Positions 10,921 to 18,952 are shown, counted from the stretch's first letter. The stretch: DNA of 64,000 nt from Acholeplasmataceae bacterium (GCA_007692425.1 RECG01000006.1:62001-126000), one strand, 5' to 3'. The notes: generated by a model not told the origin, from the letters alone. Translations and numbers: made by a program.

Positions 10921-11655
10921 ATGACCGATCAAACGGCAACCATTCCCAAAGAAACTCAAATTGCGCGATCAGAATCGAAACGATCTCTAAAGACATTCAT
11001 GTCTGAGACAGACATGTTTAAAACATTTTATCAAAGGTTGATGATGCTTCCCAAAATCATGGACCTTTATATTCGTTATGAAAAGCAATTGCCTGCAAAA
11101 GCAAACTATTGGCATCTTTTTGACTTGGAACGCATCATGATCATGCCCGATCAATCATTGCATATCGATGAAAAACAATTGTTTGAAGATGCCAGCCAAT
11201 CCAAACAGATCATGATTAAAAAACATCAGCATACCCTGGGCCTTGATCATTTACAGCGTGCAGCAAGCCTGATCAGACGCAAGAAAAAACCTGATTTTGC
11301 CAAACATAAAAACAAGCTGGCCGCCATGGACACATCAGGTATTGTCATGTTTGAATTCATTTTCGAAACGCATCCTTATTCGGGTGAAGCCTATTATGCC
11401 GAACGACGTTATGAGCATGACGGCTATATCACATGGCACGATAAACATCGGCCTCCGTTCATCTTTGATGCCGCAGACAATCATAACCGCCCCGTTCACG
11501 GGTATCATCATAAAGCAGCGAAACTCTGGCAGGACCTGACGTTGGACAAGATCGGTCTGACATCGCTTCAAACATTCTTCATCAATCTGTTTTCAAGACA
11601 GTTCAAGGACCTCGAATCCTGCCTGACATATTTCAAGGAACACGTGCGAGGTTAA
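10921..11655 (+). CDS. Kinase C-lobe-like protein of unknown function
   Basis: 244 residues, first gene of the phosphorylation cluster. ATG 10921 is preceded by AGGAG 8 bases upstream. No family is recognised outright, but by eye it resembles the C-lobe of the kinase encoded next. HPYSGEAYY (from residue 151) and FDAADNHNRPVHGYH (from residue 182) correspond to HGDPLEGK (residue 211) and FDPENTSNRPDPKIH (residue 243) of that kinase, with almost the same spacing (31 versus 32 residues). Both are followed by a Trp and a helix with LQ..F. No glycine-rich loop, ATP-binding Lys, HRD-like or DFG-like motif is present, so catalysis is unlikely. I infer a degenerate kinase-derived partner or substrate-recognition subunit. 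It is highly basic (RRKKKPDFAKHKNK) with no signal peptide or membrane segment. The gap to the kinase gene is 12 bases. Confidence 0.7.
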   Translation: MTDQTATIPKETQIARSESKRSLKTFMSETDMFKTFYQRLMMLPKIMDLYIRYEKQLPAKANYWHLFDLERIMIMPDQSLHIDEKQLFEDASQSKQIMIKKHQHTLGLDHLQRAASLIRRKKKPDFAKHKNKLAAMDTSGIVMFEFIFETHPYSGEAYYAERRYEHDGYITWHDKHRPPFIFDAADNHNRPVHGYHHKAAKLWQDLTLDKIGLTSLQTFFINLFSRQFKDLESCLTYFKEHVRG

Positions 11656-11667
11656 AAGGGGAGACAC

Positions 11668-13038
11668 ATGACCAAGAAGAAGATTGTGCAGATGGATAAC
11701 GGCCAGCAATGTGAAGTGTTGGGCATTCTGGGCGAAGGCGGTCAAGGCATCGTCTATAAAGTCCGCTATAGCGAAGACAACAAAATCTATGCCCTCAAGG
11801 TCTACACGGCGAAAAAAATGCCCCCTTATTTCATCAAGAACATGGCCAACAATATCGGCAAAGGGGCACCCAGCCGTGCTTTCATCTGGCCAAGGCTGCT
11901 GACCAAGCCTTTCGGTCAGCGTCAAAATCGCATTGGCTACATGATGGACATGTACGGCAAGGAATATGTGTCGCTGGCCAAACTGATCAAGGGCAAAGCA
12001 GCACCCAAAAATGCCTTCATCCAAATCAAACTGCTATTGGAACTTGTCCGTGCTTTTGAGGCCTTGCATGCCAAAGGGTATAGTTATCAAGATTTAAATG
12101 ATGGCGGCGTGGTCTTTGATGTTGACAAAGGCTACATCAAGATTTGCGATAACGACAATGTGGCTCCATACGGTCAAAATCTCGGCATCAAGGGCAAATT
12201 CAAATATATGGCGCCAGAAGTTGCCATCGGCATGTTTCCGCCAGATAAGTATTCCGATTATTTCTCGCTTGCCGTCTTGATTTTTATGATTCTCTTGCAC
12301 GGCGATCCACTAGAAGGTAAACGAAAAACCGCCTTGATTGCACTGACATTGGAAGACAAAGAACGCATTTACGGCACCAATCCCATCTTTGTTTTCGACC
12401 CTGAAAACACCAGCAACAGACCCGACCCCAAAATTCACAAGACCGTCATCAAGGCTTGGGAAAAATGTCCGGGGTATATCCAAGATTTGTTTATCAAAAC
12501 CTTGACCAAGGGTTTGCCGGGCGAAGGGAAGGAAAAACCAGACATCGCCAAAGAACGGCAGCTCAGGGCAACCGAAAAAGAGTGGATCAAGGGACTGAAC
12601 AAATGGCTGGCATCAATGGTGACGTGTCCGCATTGTGGCATCGGCACGTACCTCTTGATTGATGACCAACATCAAATCCAACCGAAAAAATGCACAAGTT
12701 GCGGCAAGCCGCTCAACACCAGACTTCCGATCCTGGCCATCAAGAAAGGCAACATGTGGTTGCACAACATCATTCTTGAAAAGGATAAACACATTTTAAA
12801 AACACAAGTCAGCGACGTCACCAGCGATCAAGCGGTGGCCACAGTTCTCCCTTCACAGCGCATCAAGGATTATTACGCCATCAGAAATATTTCAGGGCAA
12901 GCGTGGTCTTACCACCTTGACGAACAAACCAAGGTTTGTCATCCACAAGACATCATTCCAACCATTGACGGCCTGCACATCACTTTCAGTCCGTCGTATG
13001 AAGGCATTGTGCATTCGTTGATCAAACCCAAGAAATAA
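11668..13038 (+). CDS. Ser/Thr protein kinase with C-terminal zinc ribbon (TerY-P type)
   Basis: 456 residues. Kinase N-lobe: Gly-rich loop LGEGGQGIVYKV (residues 21-32) and ATP-binding Lys44 in YALKVY. C-lobe: catalytic Asp142 in YQDLNDGG, metal-binding Asp161 in the motif DND (in place of DFG), and A182-P-E184. The usual Asn five residues after the catalytic Asp is Gly147. After the kinase fold comes a treble-clef/zinc-ribbon-like unit, C320-x2-C323...C342-x2-C345, then about 105 beta-rich residues ending FSPSYEGIVHSL, possibly FHA-like (weak). A kinase with a C-terminal Zn ribbon beside a TerY-like vWA and a PP2C is the composition of the TerY-phosphorylation (TerY-P) triad. RBS AGGGGAG precedes ATG. 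Likely cytosolic; substrates unknown. Confidence 0.9.
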   Translation: MTKKKIVQMDNGQQCEVLGILGEGGQGIVYKVRYSEDNKIYALKVYTAKKMPPYFIKNMANNIGKGAPSRAFIWPRLLTKPFGQRQNRIGYMMDMYGKEYVSLAKLIKGKAAPKNAFIQIKLLLELVRAFEALHAKGYSYQDLNDGGVVFDVDKGYIKICDNDNVAPYGQNLGIKGKFKYMAPEVAIGMFPPDKYSDYFSLAVLIFMILLHGDPLEGKRKTALIALTLEDKERIYGTNPIFVFDPENTSNRPDPKIHKTVIKAWEKCPGYIQDLFIKTLTKGLPGEGKEKPDIAKERQLRATEKEWIKGLNKWLASMVTCPHCGIGTYLLIDDQHQIQPKKCTSCGKPLNTRLPILAIKKGNMWLHNIILEKDKHILKTQVSDVTSDQAVATVLPSQRIKDYYAIRNISGQAWSYHLDEQTKVCHPQDIIPTIDGLHITFSPSYEGIVHSLIKPKK

Positions 13039-13059
13039 AAAAACGAAAAGAGGTGTAGC

Positions 13060-13821
13060 ATGTCAGGAAAAATTGAAATGGTGGGCGAATTCGCCCAAGG
13101 TGAAATGGCGGTCATCGCCTTGATTGACACATCGGGAAGCATGATCGGTGAGAAAATCGGTCAAGTCAATGACGGCATGAGACACGCGATTGAATTTTTA
13201 AAGGAGTTTAATGAAAATTCGATTGATGTCGCGGTCAAGATTGCTTGTCTGACTTTTTCTTCAGGCGCTGACTGGGCCAACAAAAAAACGCCGCTCCAAG
13301 ATCCTGAAGATGTGATCTGGAACGACATCCATGCCGGAGGCTTCACCGAATTCGGGGCGGCCTGCAAAAAAATGAAGGACGTCTTGACCATTGAAGAAAA
13401 AGGCGGCTGGATGAAAAACAGAGGCGGCATCGCGCCTGTATTGATTTTGATTTCAGACGGTCAACCGACAGACGAGTACCAAGGCAGTCTCAACGCCTTG
13501 AAAAAAAGAGGTTGGTTCAAAGGGGCGCTGAAAACAGCTATTGCCATCGGGAATGACGCTGACCGGGAAATGCTGAAAGAATTCACGGGCCACGAAGAAG
13601 CCATTTTTGACGTGTATGCTTTCCAGGACCTTTCGAAAGTCATCCGCAAACTGGTCGTCACCGCTTCGATGGTTCAAAGCCAGACCACATCCCTGTCACA
13701 CGGACAAGGCGACGAAGGATTTGGCCTTGATGTCGAAAAGGCCCAGGAAGAACAGATCAAACAGCTGAAAGAAAGCGTTGAGGCAAGTCTTGATGATGCC
13801 GATCTTGCTGATGATTTTTAA
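13060..13821 (+). CDS. TerY-like von Willebrand factor A protein
   Basis: 253 residues. vWA domain with an intact metal-ion-dependent adhesion site: D23-T-S25-G-S27, the Thr in GGFTEFG, and the Asp in LISDGQPTDE. No signal peptide, so it is cytosolic like TerY. After the vWA fold (to about residue 205) there is a Gln/Ser-rich linker and an acidic C-terminal tail (EEQIKQLKESVEASLDDADLADDF would be the end region; positions 230-253) that could be a docking or phosphorylation segment. It sits between kinase (21-base gap) and phosphatase (24-base gap), which is the TerY-P arrangement. In this family MIDAS vWA proteins are thought to scaffold the kinase/phosphatase pair. RBS GAGGTG upstream of ATG. 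Confidence 0.9.
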   Translation: MSGKIEMVGEFAQGEMAVIALIDTSGSMIGEKIGQVNDGMRHAIEFLKEFNENSIDVAVKIACLTFSSGADWANKKTPLQDPEDVIWNDIHAGGFTEFGAACKKMKDVLTIEEKGGWMKNRGGIAPVLILISDGQPTDEYQGSLNALKKRGWFKGALKTAIAIGNDADREMLKEFTGHEEAIFDVYAFQDLSKVIRKLVVTASMVQSQTTSLSHGQGDEGFGLDVEKAQEEQIKQLKESVEASLDDADLADDF

Positions 13822-13845
13822 ACATACACCATAGGAGGGCTCGAC

Positions 13846-14769
13846 ATGAAATCGGTCCATGCATCATGTATCGGTGACGCACATGTCAAATCTAAAAAAC
13901 CGAAACAGGACGACGCCTTCTCATTTCCCAATGGCGACCCGGAAGCCGAACAAAAGCCCTATGCCATCGGCATTGTGGCAGACGGACACGGTAGTCCCCG
14001 TTATTTCAGAAGTCATATTGGTGCCGACATTGCCACAAAGGTCGTTTTTGAAATTCTCGAACATGTGGCAAACGCGTATCCATTGTTTGAAAACATCACC
14101 GACCACCAGGCGCTCATCAAAAACATCAAAGTCACCATCCTTGCCAAATGGGCAAAAGCCGTACGCGGGCATCTCGCAGACCAACCTGTCACGGAACACG
14201 ACTTCAAGCGCGTTATCAAAGAAAACGCGGTCAAAGGCGATGCCAACAAGAAGACAGATAAGACCGGCACTGCAGAACGCGTGAAGAAGTTGCAGGCCGA
14301 TCATGAAAAGAACCCCTACAAAACATATGGCACCACCCTTCTGGCCACATTGCTCACCCGGCATTATCACTTTTCCATCCAGCTTGGCGACGGGATGATC
14401 ATCATGTATGATCCTTCTTATGCGGAAAACCGGGTTTTGCATCAAAACGATCTTCAACACGAAGGCCCGCATGGTTTGACAGACTCTTTATGCACAACCG
14501 ATGCATATGAACATATGTATGCGACTTTCGAACCTTGTGATAACGATCAACGGATTGGTTTTTTCCTTTGTACGGACGGCGTATCGGAAGCCTTTGATAG
14601 AAACGAAAGTCTTTACGCCAATATCAAAAACATCACGAAAGCCTATTTAAGCATGGCTCATACGGAAGCTGTTGAAGCCATCACGGAATGGATACAACAC
14701 GTCTCCTCGCGCAGTTTGGCCAAAGACGATGCATCCTTGGCATTATTGTTGAATCACGAAGCATTTTAG
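13846..14769 (+). CDS. PP2C-type Ser/Thr protein phosphatase
   Basis: 307 residues. PPM/PP2C phosphatase fold with metal-binding motifs in order: KQDDAF (D22/D23), VADGHGS (D46-G-H-G49), GTTLLATLL, IQLGDGMIIMY, CTDGVSEAF and C-terminal KDDASLALLL. A Lys/Glu-rich insertion (about residues 120-160) lies between the second and third motifs. It should remove phosphates placed by the neighbouring kinase, completing the triad. RBS TAGGAGGG sits 8 bases before ATG 13846. All metal ligands expected for PP2C appear present, so activity is likely. Confidence 0.93.
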   Translation: MKSVHASCIGDAHVKSKKPKQDDAFSFPNGDPEAEQKPYAIGIVADGHGSPRYFRSHIGADIATKVVFEILEHVANAYPLFENITDHQALIKNIKVTILAKWAKAVRGHLADQPVTEHDFKRVIKENAVKGDANKKTDKTGTAERVKKLQADHEKNPYKTYGTTLLATLLTRHYHFSIQLGDGMIIMYDPSYAENRVLHQNDLQHEGPHGLTDSLCTTDAYEHMYATFEPCDNDQRIGFFLCTDGVSEAFDRNESLYANIKNITKAYLSMAHTEAVEAITEWIQHVSSRSLAKDDASLALLLNHEAF

Positions 14770-14783
14770 AAAAGAGGCAGGGC

Positions 14784-15317
14784 TTGAAGAAAAAGCACAT
14801 ATTTTTGTTGCTTGACACATCGGGAAGCATGAATCTTGAGCAAATCGGTATTGTCAACCACATGTTCAGAGAACTGTTCTCAGAACTGGACGAACTTTAT
14901 CGCCAGCACCTGATCACCGTGGATACAGTCCTTTTTTCTGATGATGCCGTGTTGCTTGAAGATGTACAGGCCCTATCAAACAAACAACTTACTTGGTTCG
15001 ATCTGCCTCGTGAAACGTTTCAAGGACGCACCAGTCTGGGCAAAGCCTACCGGCTTGTCCAGCAAACCTGCAAACTGTTCGATTATCCATTGACTGACAC
15101 CTTGATCGTACTAGTCACAGATGGATTACCCACCGACAATTTTGTGTTTGAACTAGAGAAAATGGATCCGAAAAAGCAAACCAAAAGATTGTCATTTTTG
15201 CTCGGTGAAAAAGCCAAAAGCATCATCCAGATTCACACGGGTTTCAAAACGGCCAAACAATATAAGCAACCCAATCAATTGATTGAAGCCATCAAGGGTG
15301 TGATTGAGCATGGCTAG
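14784..15317 (+). CDS. Second vWA-domain protein of the cluster
   Basis: 177 residues. Compact single vWA domain with MIDAS D11-T-S13-G-S15, the Thr in FQGRTSLG, and the Asp in LVTDGLPTDN. It is distinct from the TerY-like protein upstream and lacks its C-terminal tail. Start chosen as TTG 14784, six bases after AGAGG (14773-14777) and just after the PP2C stop. An in-frame ATG at 14688 would lie deep inside the phosphatase gene without a ribosome site. The 3' end overlaps the membrane-protein gene by 8 bases, suggesting co-translation and possibly physical interaction with that protein. Confidence 0.85.
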   Translation: MKKKHIFLLLDTSGSMNLEQIGIVNHMFRELFSELDELYRQHLITVDTVLFSDDAVLLEDVQALSNKQLTWFDLPRETFQGRTSLGKAYRLVQQTCKLFDYPLTDTLIVLVTDGLPTDNFVFELEKMDPKKQTKRLSFLLGEKAKSIIQIHTGFKTAKQYKQPNQLIEAIKGVIEHG

Positions 15318-16776
15318 CAAGGGACCCAAAGAAATCGCCCGCGAACTGTTACATGCCGTCAATCTGAAAAAAGCCTATTTCCAGCATGTGTCACACATTG
15401 AAGAAGACTTTTATTGTCTTGTTGAAAAAGATGCTTTCGAAGGATTGTTGGAAGATTTGTTCATCGATGATGAAACCAACAATAAAATCAAACACGCCTT
15501 CATGATGTCCTTTATTCATGATTTTGGCTTTAACTACTTCAAACAAGGCAAGGAAAGACTGCAAGATTTGTCATTCATCGCCAACAATGTCGCGCGAAGC
15601 GAGATTATCACCGAAGGCAAATATCTGGATCTTGTGCTAAATACCTGGCATCTCTTTTTTGAAGCCAGTGCCCAAATCGCCTCGTTTGATGTCAAAACGA
15701 GTCAAACGCTAAAAGACGAAGCCGAAAATCACAACATGACGCTTTTGGAATTCAACCGCGAAATCAGACTATATCGCCGCACGTTGTCGACAGACCTTTC
15801 ACTGCTGCCCCTGAACGGCTTGAAAGCTTTTACGAGGGAACTCAAAGACATGGAAACCAATGTCCGGACCCTCAACATGAAAATCAATCGTTCCCAGTTG
15901 CAAATACCGGAAGCGTTCACCAATTACTTTTCAACCATCAGTGAACAGTATGACGCGGTCTATTACGAAGTCTCTAAAAAGTTGACGGTTGAAATCGAAG
16001 CAAAGAAAAAAGAACTGCAGACACAAATCAAAATCGCCCAAAGCAAAGATCGAAGAAGCACGTTCAAGAAATTTATCCGCAGGGCGACACTGAGACTGGC
16101 CTTCATCTTTCTCTTCATCAGCGGATTTTACATCTTTTTACAACTTTATCTGGCACAGGCTTTCCACACATACATCCCGTTTGAAGGCATCAGGCAATGG
16201 TTGTCCGACATCCACGTCGGCGTGGTCGGCGCGTTGGCCTATCTTGACCCTTGGCAAGGGCTGATTTACGTGTTGTTCATGACTGGATTGATGTTTCTCG
16301 TCTTTCTTTTTGCCGGGAATCTCATTCACAAGACAATGCTCTTCATCATGTGGCTGATGACATTTCTCGGAGGCATGTTTTATGGCACCCACCCCTGGAC
16401 GCCCACACTCGAGCATCAAAACAACCTGCCTCTTGAGTGGGCGGGCACGTATGTTTATGACCACGTTTTCATGATCATGACGAGATTCGGCGTGTTTCAT
16501 CTGATCCTTGCCGGTATTGCGCTTTTGATCATCATGGGATCGATCCGTTATACCAAGGTCAAAAGATTGTCCTATTTCCTATTCCGATTCGGTTTGTTGA
16601 TCCTGGGTGTGGTTTTGATCATGCAGGCAATAGCAGACGTGATCACCATGCTTTTCACGGTTGACTGGCCGCTTGCGGATGTCATCAACTACGGTCACCT
16701 CGTCGGTTATTTGTTATTGTGGTCGGGGGCGCTATTCTCGTTTTTCTATTTTTTGCCCAGAAAAAAGAAACGCTGA
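15310..16776 (+). CDS. Six-TM membrane protein with long cytosolic N-terminal region
   Basis: 488 residues, last gene of the phosphorylation cluster; no family recognised. Residues 1 to about 255 are soluble, predicted mostly helical, with a Lys/Glu/Gln-rich segment just before the membrane (about residues 215-250) that is probably coiled coil. From about residue 260 there are six hydrophobic segments: LAFIFLFISGFYIFLQLYL, GLIYVLFMTGLMFLVFLFAG, MLFIMWLMTFLGGMF, FHLILAGIALLIIMG, LLILGVVLIMQAI and VGYLLLWSGALFSFFYFL. There is no pore or transporter signature. ATG 15310 overlaps the upstream vWA stop. It could be the membrane effector or sensor of the kinase/phosphatase module; that is inference from position only. 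Confidence 0.8.
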   Translation: MASKGPKEIARELLHAVNLKKAYFQHVSHIEEDFYCLVEKDAFEGLLEDLFIDDETNNKIKHAFMMSFIHDFGFNYFKQGKERLQDLSFIANNVARSEIITEGKYLDLVLNTWHLFFEASAQIASFDVKTSQTLKDEAENHNMTLLEFNREIRLYRRTLSTDLSLLPLNGLKAFTRELKDMETNVRTLNMKINRSQLQIPEAFTNYFSTISEQYDAVYYEVSKKLTVEIEAKKKELQTQIKIAQSKDRRSTFKKFIRRATLRLAFIFLFISGFYIFLQLYLAQAFHTYIPFEGIRQWLSDIHVGVVGALAYLDPWQGLIYVLFMTGLMFLVFLFAGNLIHKTMLFIMWLMTFLGGMFYGTHPWTPTLEHQNNLPLEWAGTYVYDHVFMIMTRFGVFHLILAGIALLIIMGSIRYTKVKRLSYFLFRFGLLILGVVLIMQAIADVITMLFTVDWPLADVINYGHLVGYLLLWSGALFSFFYFLPRKKKR

Positions 16777-16799
16777 AGGCGTCAGATGCAACAACGCCT
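16777..16799 (+). terminator. Hairpin after the phosphorylation cluster
   Basis: AGGCGT (16777-16782) pairs with ACGCCT (16794-16799) immediately after the last stop codon. No T tract follows, so it is at most a weak terminator or an mRNA 3' end structure. Confidence 0.3.
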
Positions 16800-16823
16800 G
16801 ATAGTGCGCACGGGTCCAGTCAA

Positions 16824-16852
16824 ACGTTTTTTTGTTTTAAAACAAAAAACGT
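16824..16852. repeat. A/T-rich palindrome between two gene blocks
   Basis: Near-perfect inverted repeat: ACG + seven T + GTTTT on the left mirrors AAAAC + six A + CGT on the right. It may act as a bidirectional terminator or protein-binding site. It sits 36 bases upstream of the spt-like gene promoter region. Confidence 0.55.
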
Positions 16853-16859
16853 ATTCATG

Positions 16860-16888
16860 GCGACATATTGGCGATTATGCATTATAAT
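16860..16888 (+). promoter_or_regulatory. Promoter of the spt-like/SDR pair
   Basis: TATAAT at 16883-16888 with GCGACA (4 of 6 matches to TTGACA) at 16860-16865 and a 17-base spacer. It lies 35 bases before the start codon. Confidence 0.5.
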
Positions 16889-16922
16889 AAGTTTAAACGA
16901 TTTTTTGAAATGAGGCATCACC

Positions 16923-18110
16923 ATGGACGTATTTAAGAAATGTCATACATATGAAGCCGCTAAAAAAGCACGCGAAGGCGGCTATTATCCCTATTTCCAC
17001 GAATTGACGAGCAAACAGGATACGATTGTCATGATGGAAGAAAAAGAAGTCATCATGATCGGATCCAATAATTATCTGGGACTGACCTCACATCCTGAGG
17101 TGATCCAAGCCGCCGTTGACGCCACCAACAAGTATGGCACCGGTGTTTCCGGCTCCCGCTTTTTAAACGGCACATTGGATCTTCATAAAGTGCTTGAAGC
17201 TGAGCTTGCGGCGTTTTTGAACAAGGAAGACTGCATTATTTTCGGAACGGGGTTTCAGAGTAATCTGGCCATTATTTCATCACTTGCAGGACGCAACGAC
17301 ATCATTTTTTCAGACAAAGAAAACCATGCCAGCATTTATGACGGCATTCGGTTGAGTTATGCTGAAATGGTCCGTTATCAGCACAGTGACATGGCAGACC
17401 TGGAATCCAAACTTGCCAAAGCCGATAAGAACAAGGGCTATCTGATCATTACCGATGGCGTTTTCAGCATGACCGGCGATATTGCCAATTTGCCTGAAAT
17501 TGTGGCGTTGGCCAAAAAATACGGGGCACGCGTGATGGTTGATGATGCCCATGCATTTGGTGTGTTAGGCCCGACCGGTCGTGGGACGGCAGAACATTTC
17601 GGACTTGAAAAAGAAGTCGACATCATCATGGGGACCTTTTCCAAATCATTGGCCAGCCTAGGCGGTTATGTGGTGGCGGAAAACGATGTGGTTGATTACA
17701 TCAGGCATACCTCGCGACCTTATATTTTCTCGGCGGCGATTCCGCCTTCAAACACGGCGGCCGCCCAGGCAGCCTTGCATATTCTCAAACGGGAACCAGA
17801 GCGGGTCAAAGCCTTGCATGATATCGCTGATTACATGCGTGAAGGCCTCAAAGCCAAAGGGCTCAAGATAAGGGATTCAAAGACGCCGATCATCGCCATA
17901 TTCACCTATATGCCGATGCGGACGATACTCGCCTGCAACATGCTCTTTGAAAACGGTGTCTATGTCAATCCGGTATTGCCACCGGCAACACCGATCGGCG
18001 AATGTCTGATCCGTACCAGTTATACGGCCACCCACACCAAAGAGCAAATGAATGCCGCCATCGAAAAGATCGTGGCCGTCCTGAATGAATTGGAAGGTTT
18101 GGAAGAGTGA
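16923..18110 (+). CDS. Serine palmitoyltransferase-like alpha-oxoamine synthase
   Basis: 395 residues, PLP-dependent alpha-oxoamine synthase (fold type I) that condenses an amino acid with an acyl-CoA. Landmarks: IGSNNYLGL and GVSGSRFLNGTLDLH near the N-terminus, DDAHAFGVLGPTGRG with the PLP-ring Asp, and the Schiff-base Lys241 in GTFSKSLASLGG. The family includes glycine C-acetyltransferase (Kbl), 8-amino-7-oxononanoate synthase (BioF), ALA synthase and bacterial serine palmitoyltransferase. The N-terminus DVFKKC..YEAAKKAREGGYYPYF and the FSKSLASLGGY block recall Bacteroidetes serine palmitoyltransferases as I remember them. The following SDR gene supports a sphingoid-base route (3-ketosphinganine, then reduction) but does not prove it; Kbl-type activity is the main alternative. 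Confidence 0.75.
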   Translation: MDVFKKCHTYEAAKKAREGGYYPYFHELTSKQDTIVMMEEKEVIMIGSNNYLGLTSHPEVIQAAVDATNKYGTGVSGSRFLNGTLDLHKVLEAELAAFLNKEDCIIFGTGFQSNLAIISSLAGRNDIIFSDKENHASIYDGIRLSYAEMVRYQHSDMADLESKLAKADKNKGYLIITDGVFSMTGDIANLPEIVALAKKYGARVMVDDAHAFGVLGPTGRGTAEHFGLEKEVDIIMGTFSKSLASLGGYVVAENDVVDYIRHTSRPYIFSAAIPPSNTAAAQAALHILKREPERVKALHDIADYMREGLKAKGLKIRDSKTPIIAIFTYMPMRTILACNMLFENGVYVNPVLPPATPIGECLIRTSYTATHTKEQMNAAIEKIVAVLNELEGLEE

Positions 18111-18112
18111 GT

Positions 18113-18937
18113 ATGAAAGTCATCATCATCACCGGCATATCCTCAGGCATCGGGTTCTCGATCGCTGAGCATCTTTGCAAGAAAGGCCACAAGGTTTACG
18201 GCGTCTCGCGTTCGAAAGTTCATGAAAAGAACGTGTTCAGCATTCAAGCCGATGTGACAGATTTCGAGCAATTGAAACAAGCATATCAGGAAATCCATGA
18301 CCAGGAAGGCAGGATTGATGTTGTCATCAATAGTGCCGGCATGGGTATTTCGGGAAGCATCGAAGACACGTCAACCGAGGATGCGTCGTATTTGTACAAT
18401 GTCAATTTCATCGGCACCTTTCATTCCATCAAAGCCGCCATTCCGTTGATGCGTGCGGCAGGTGGCGGCAAAATCATCAATATCAGTTCTGTCGCCGGCC
18501 GGATCGCGATTCCTTTCCAAGCTTTCTACAGCAGTTCAAAAGCCGCCATCAACAATCTGACAGAAGCGCTTGACAACGAAGTCTCCCCATTTGGCATTCA
18601 AGTGTGTGCTGTCATGCCGGGCGACATCAAGACGGGATTCACAAAACATCGGAAGAAGAATAGGGTCAATCACCCTTCTTATGACAAGCGTGTTGAAAAG
18701 TCGGTTGCCGTCATGGAACAAGATGAACAGGACGGCATGGAACCTGAATATGCGGCACGTGTCATATGCAAGTTGATCAAGCGGAAAAAGATCCCGCTAT
18801 ACAAAGTGATCGGGTTCAAATATAAACTCATTGTCATGTTGGCCAAGTGGCTTCCCAGCGCTTGGGTCAACAAGGTGGTGGGCAGCATATACGGCTTCAA
18901 ACGCCAGTCATCAAAAAATACCAAGAAAGCACGCTGA
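18113..18937 (+). CDS. Short-chain dehydrogenase/reductase, candidate 3-ketosphinganine reductase
   Basis: 274 residues, classical SDR. NAD(P) motif TGISSGIG (residues 7-14), NSAGMG, and the catalytic triad S126-Y139-x3-K143. The Arg/Ser after strand 2 (VSRSK) suggests NADP(H). The C-terminal 45 residues are basic and amphipathic (KLIVMLAKWLPSAWVNK), a likely membrane-surface anchor as in lipid-metabolising SDRs. It starts 3 bases after the stop of the alpha-oxoamine synthase (ATG 18113, with GGAAGA upstream), so the two are co-translated. Together they could make sphinganine; the substrate is inferred from neighbourhood only. The terminator stem overlaps its stop codon. Confidence 0.75.
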   Translation: MKVIIITGISSGIGFSIAEHLCKKGHKVYGVSRSKVHEKNVFSIQADVTDFEQLKQAYQEIHDQEGRIDVVINSAGMGISGSIEDTSTEDASYLYNVNFIGTFHSIKAAIPLMRAAGGGKIINISSVAGRIAIPFQAFYSSSKAAINNLTEALDNEVSPFGIQVCAVMPGDIKTGFTKHRKKNRVNHPSYDKRVEKSVAVMEQDEQDGMEPEYAARVICKLIKRKKIPLYKVIGFKYKLIVMLAKWLPSAWVNKVVGSIYGFKRQSSKNTKKAR

Positions 18938-18952
18938 AAAGCGTGTTTTTTT
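18930..18952 (+). terminator. Intrinsic terminator after the SDR gene
   Basis: CACGC (18930-18934) and GCGTG (18941-18945) form a short stem followed by a run of T. The stop codon lies in the loop side. Confidence 0.75.

Noticed and set aside
14688-14783. Earlier start for the second vWA gene
   Set aside because: It lies inside the PP2C coding region with no ribosome site, whereas TTG 14784 has AGAGG at proper spacing.
15310-16776. Membrane protein as TerC-like component
   Set aside because: No TerC signature (acidic residues in the TM segments) is evident and the long cytosolic N-terminus does not fit.
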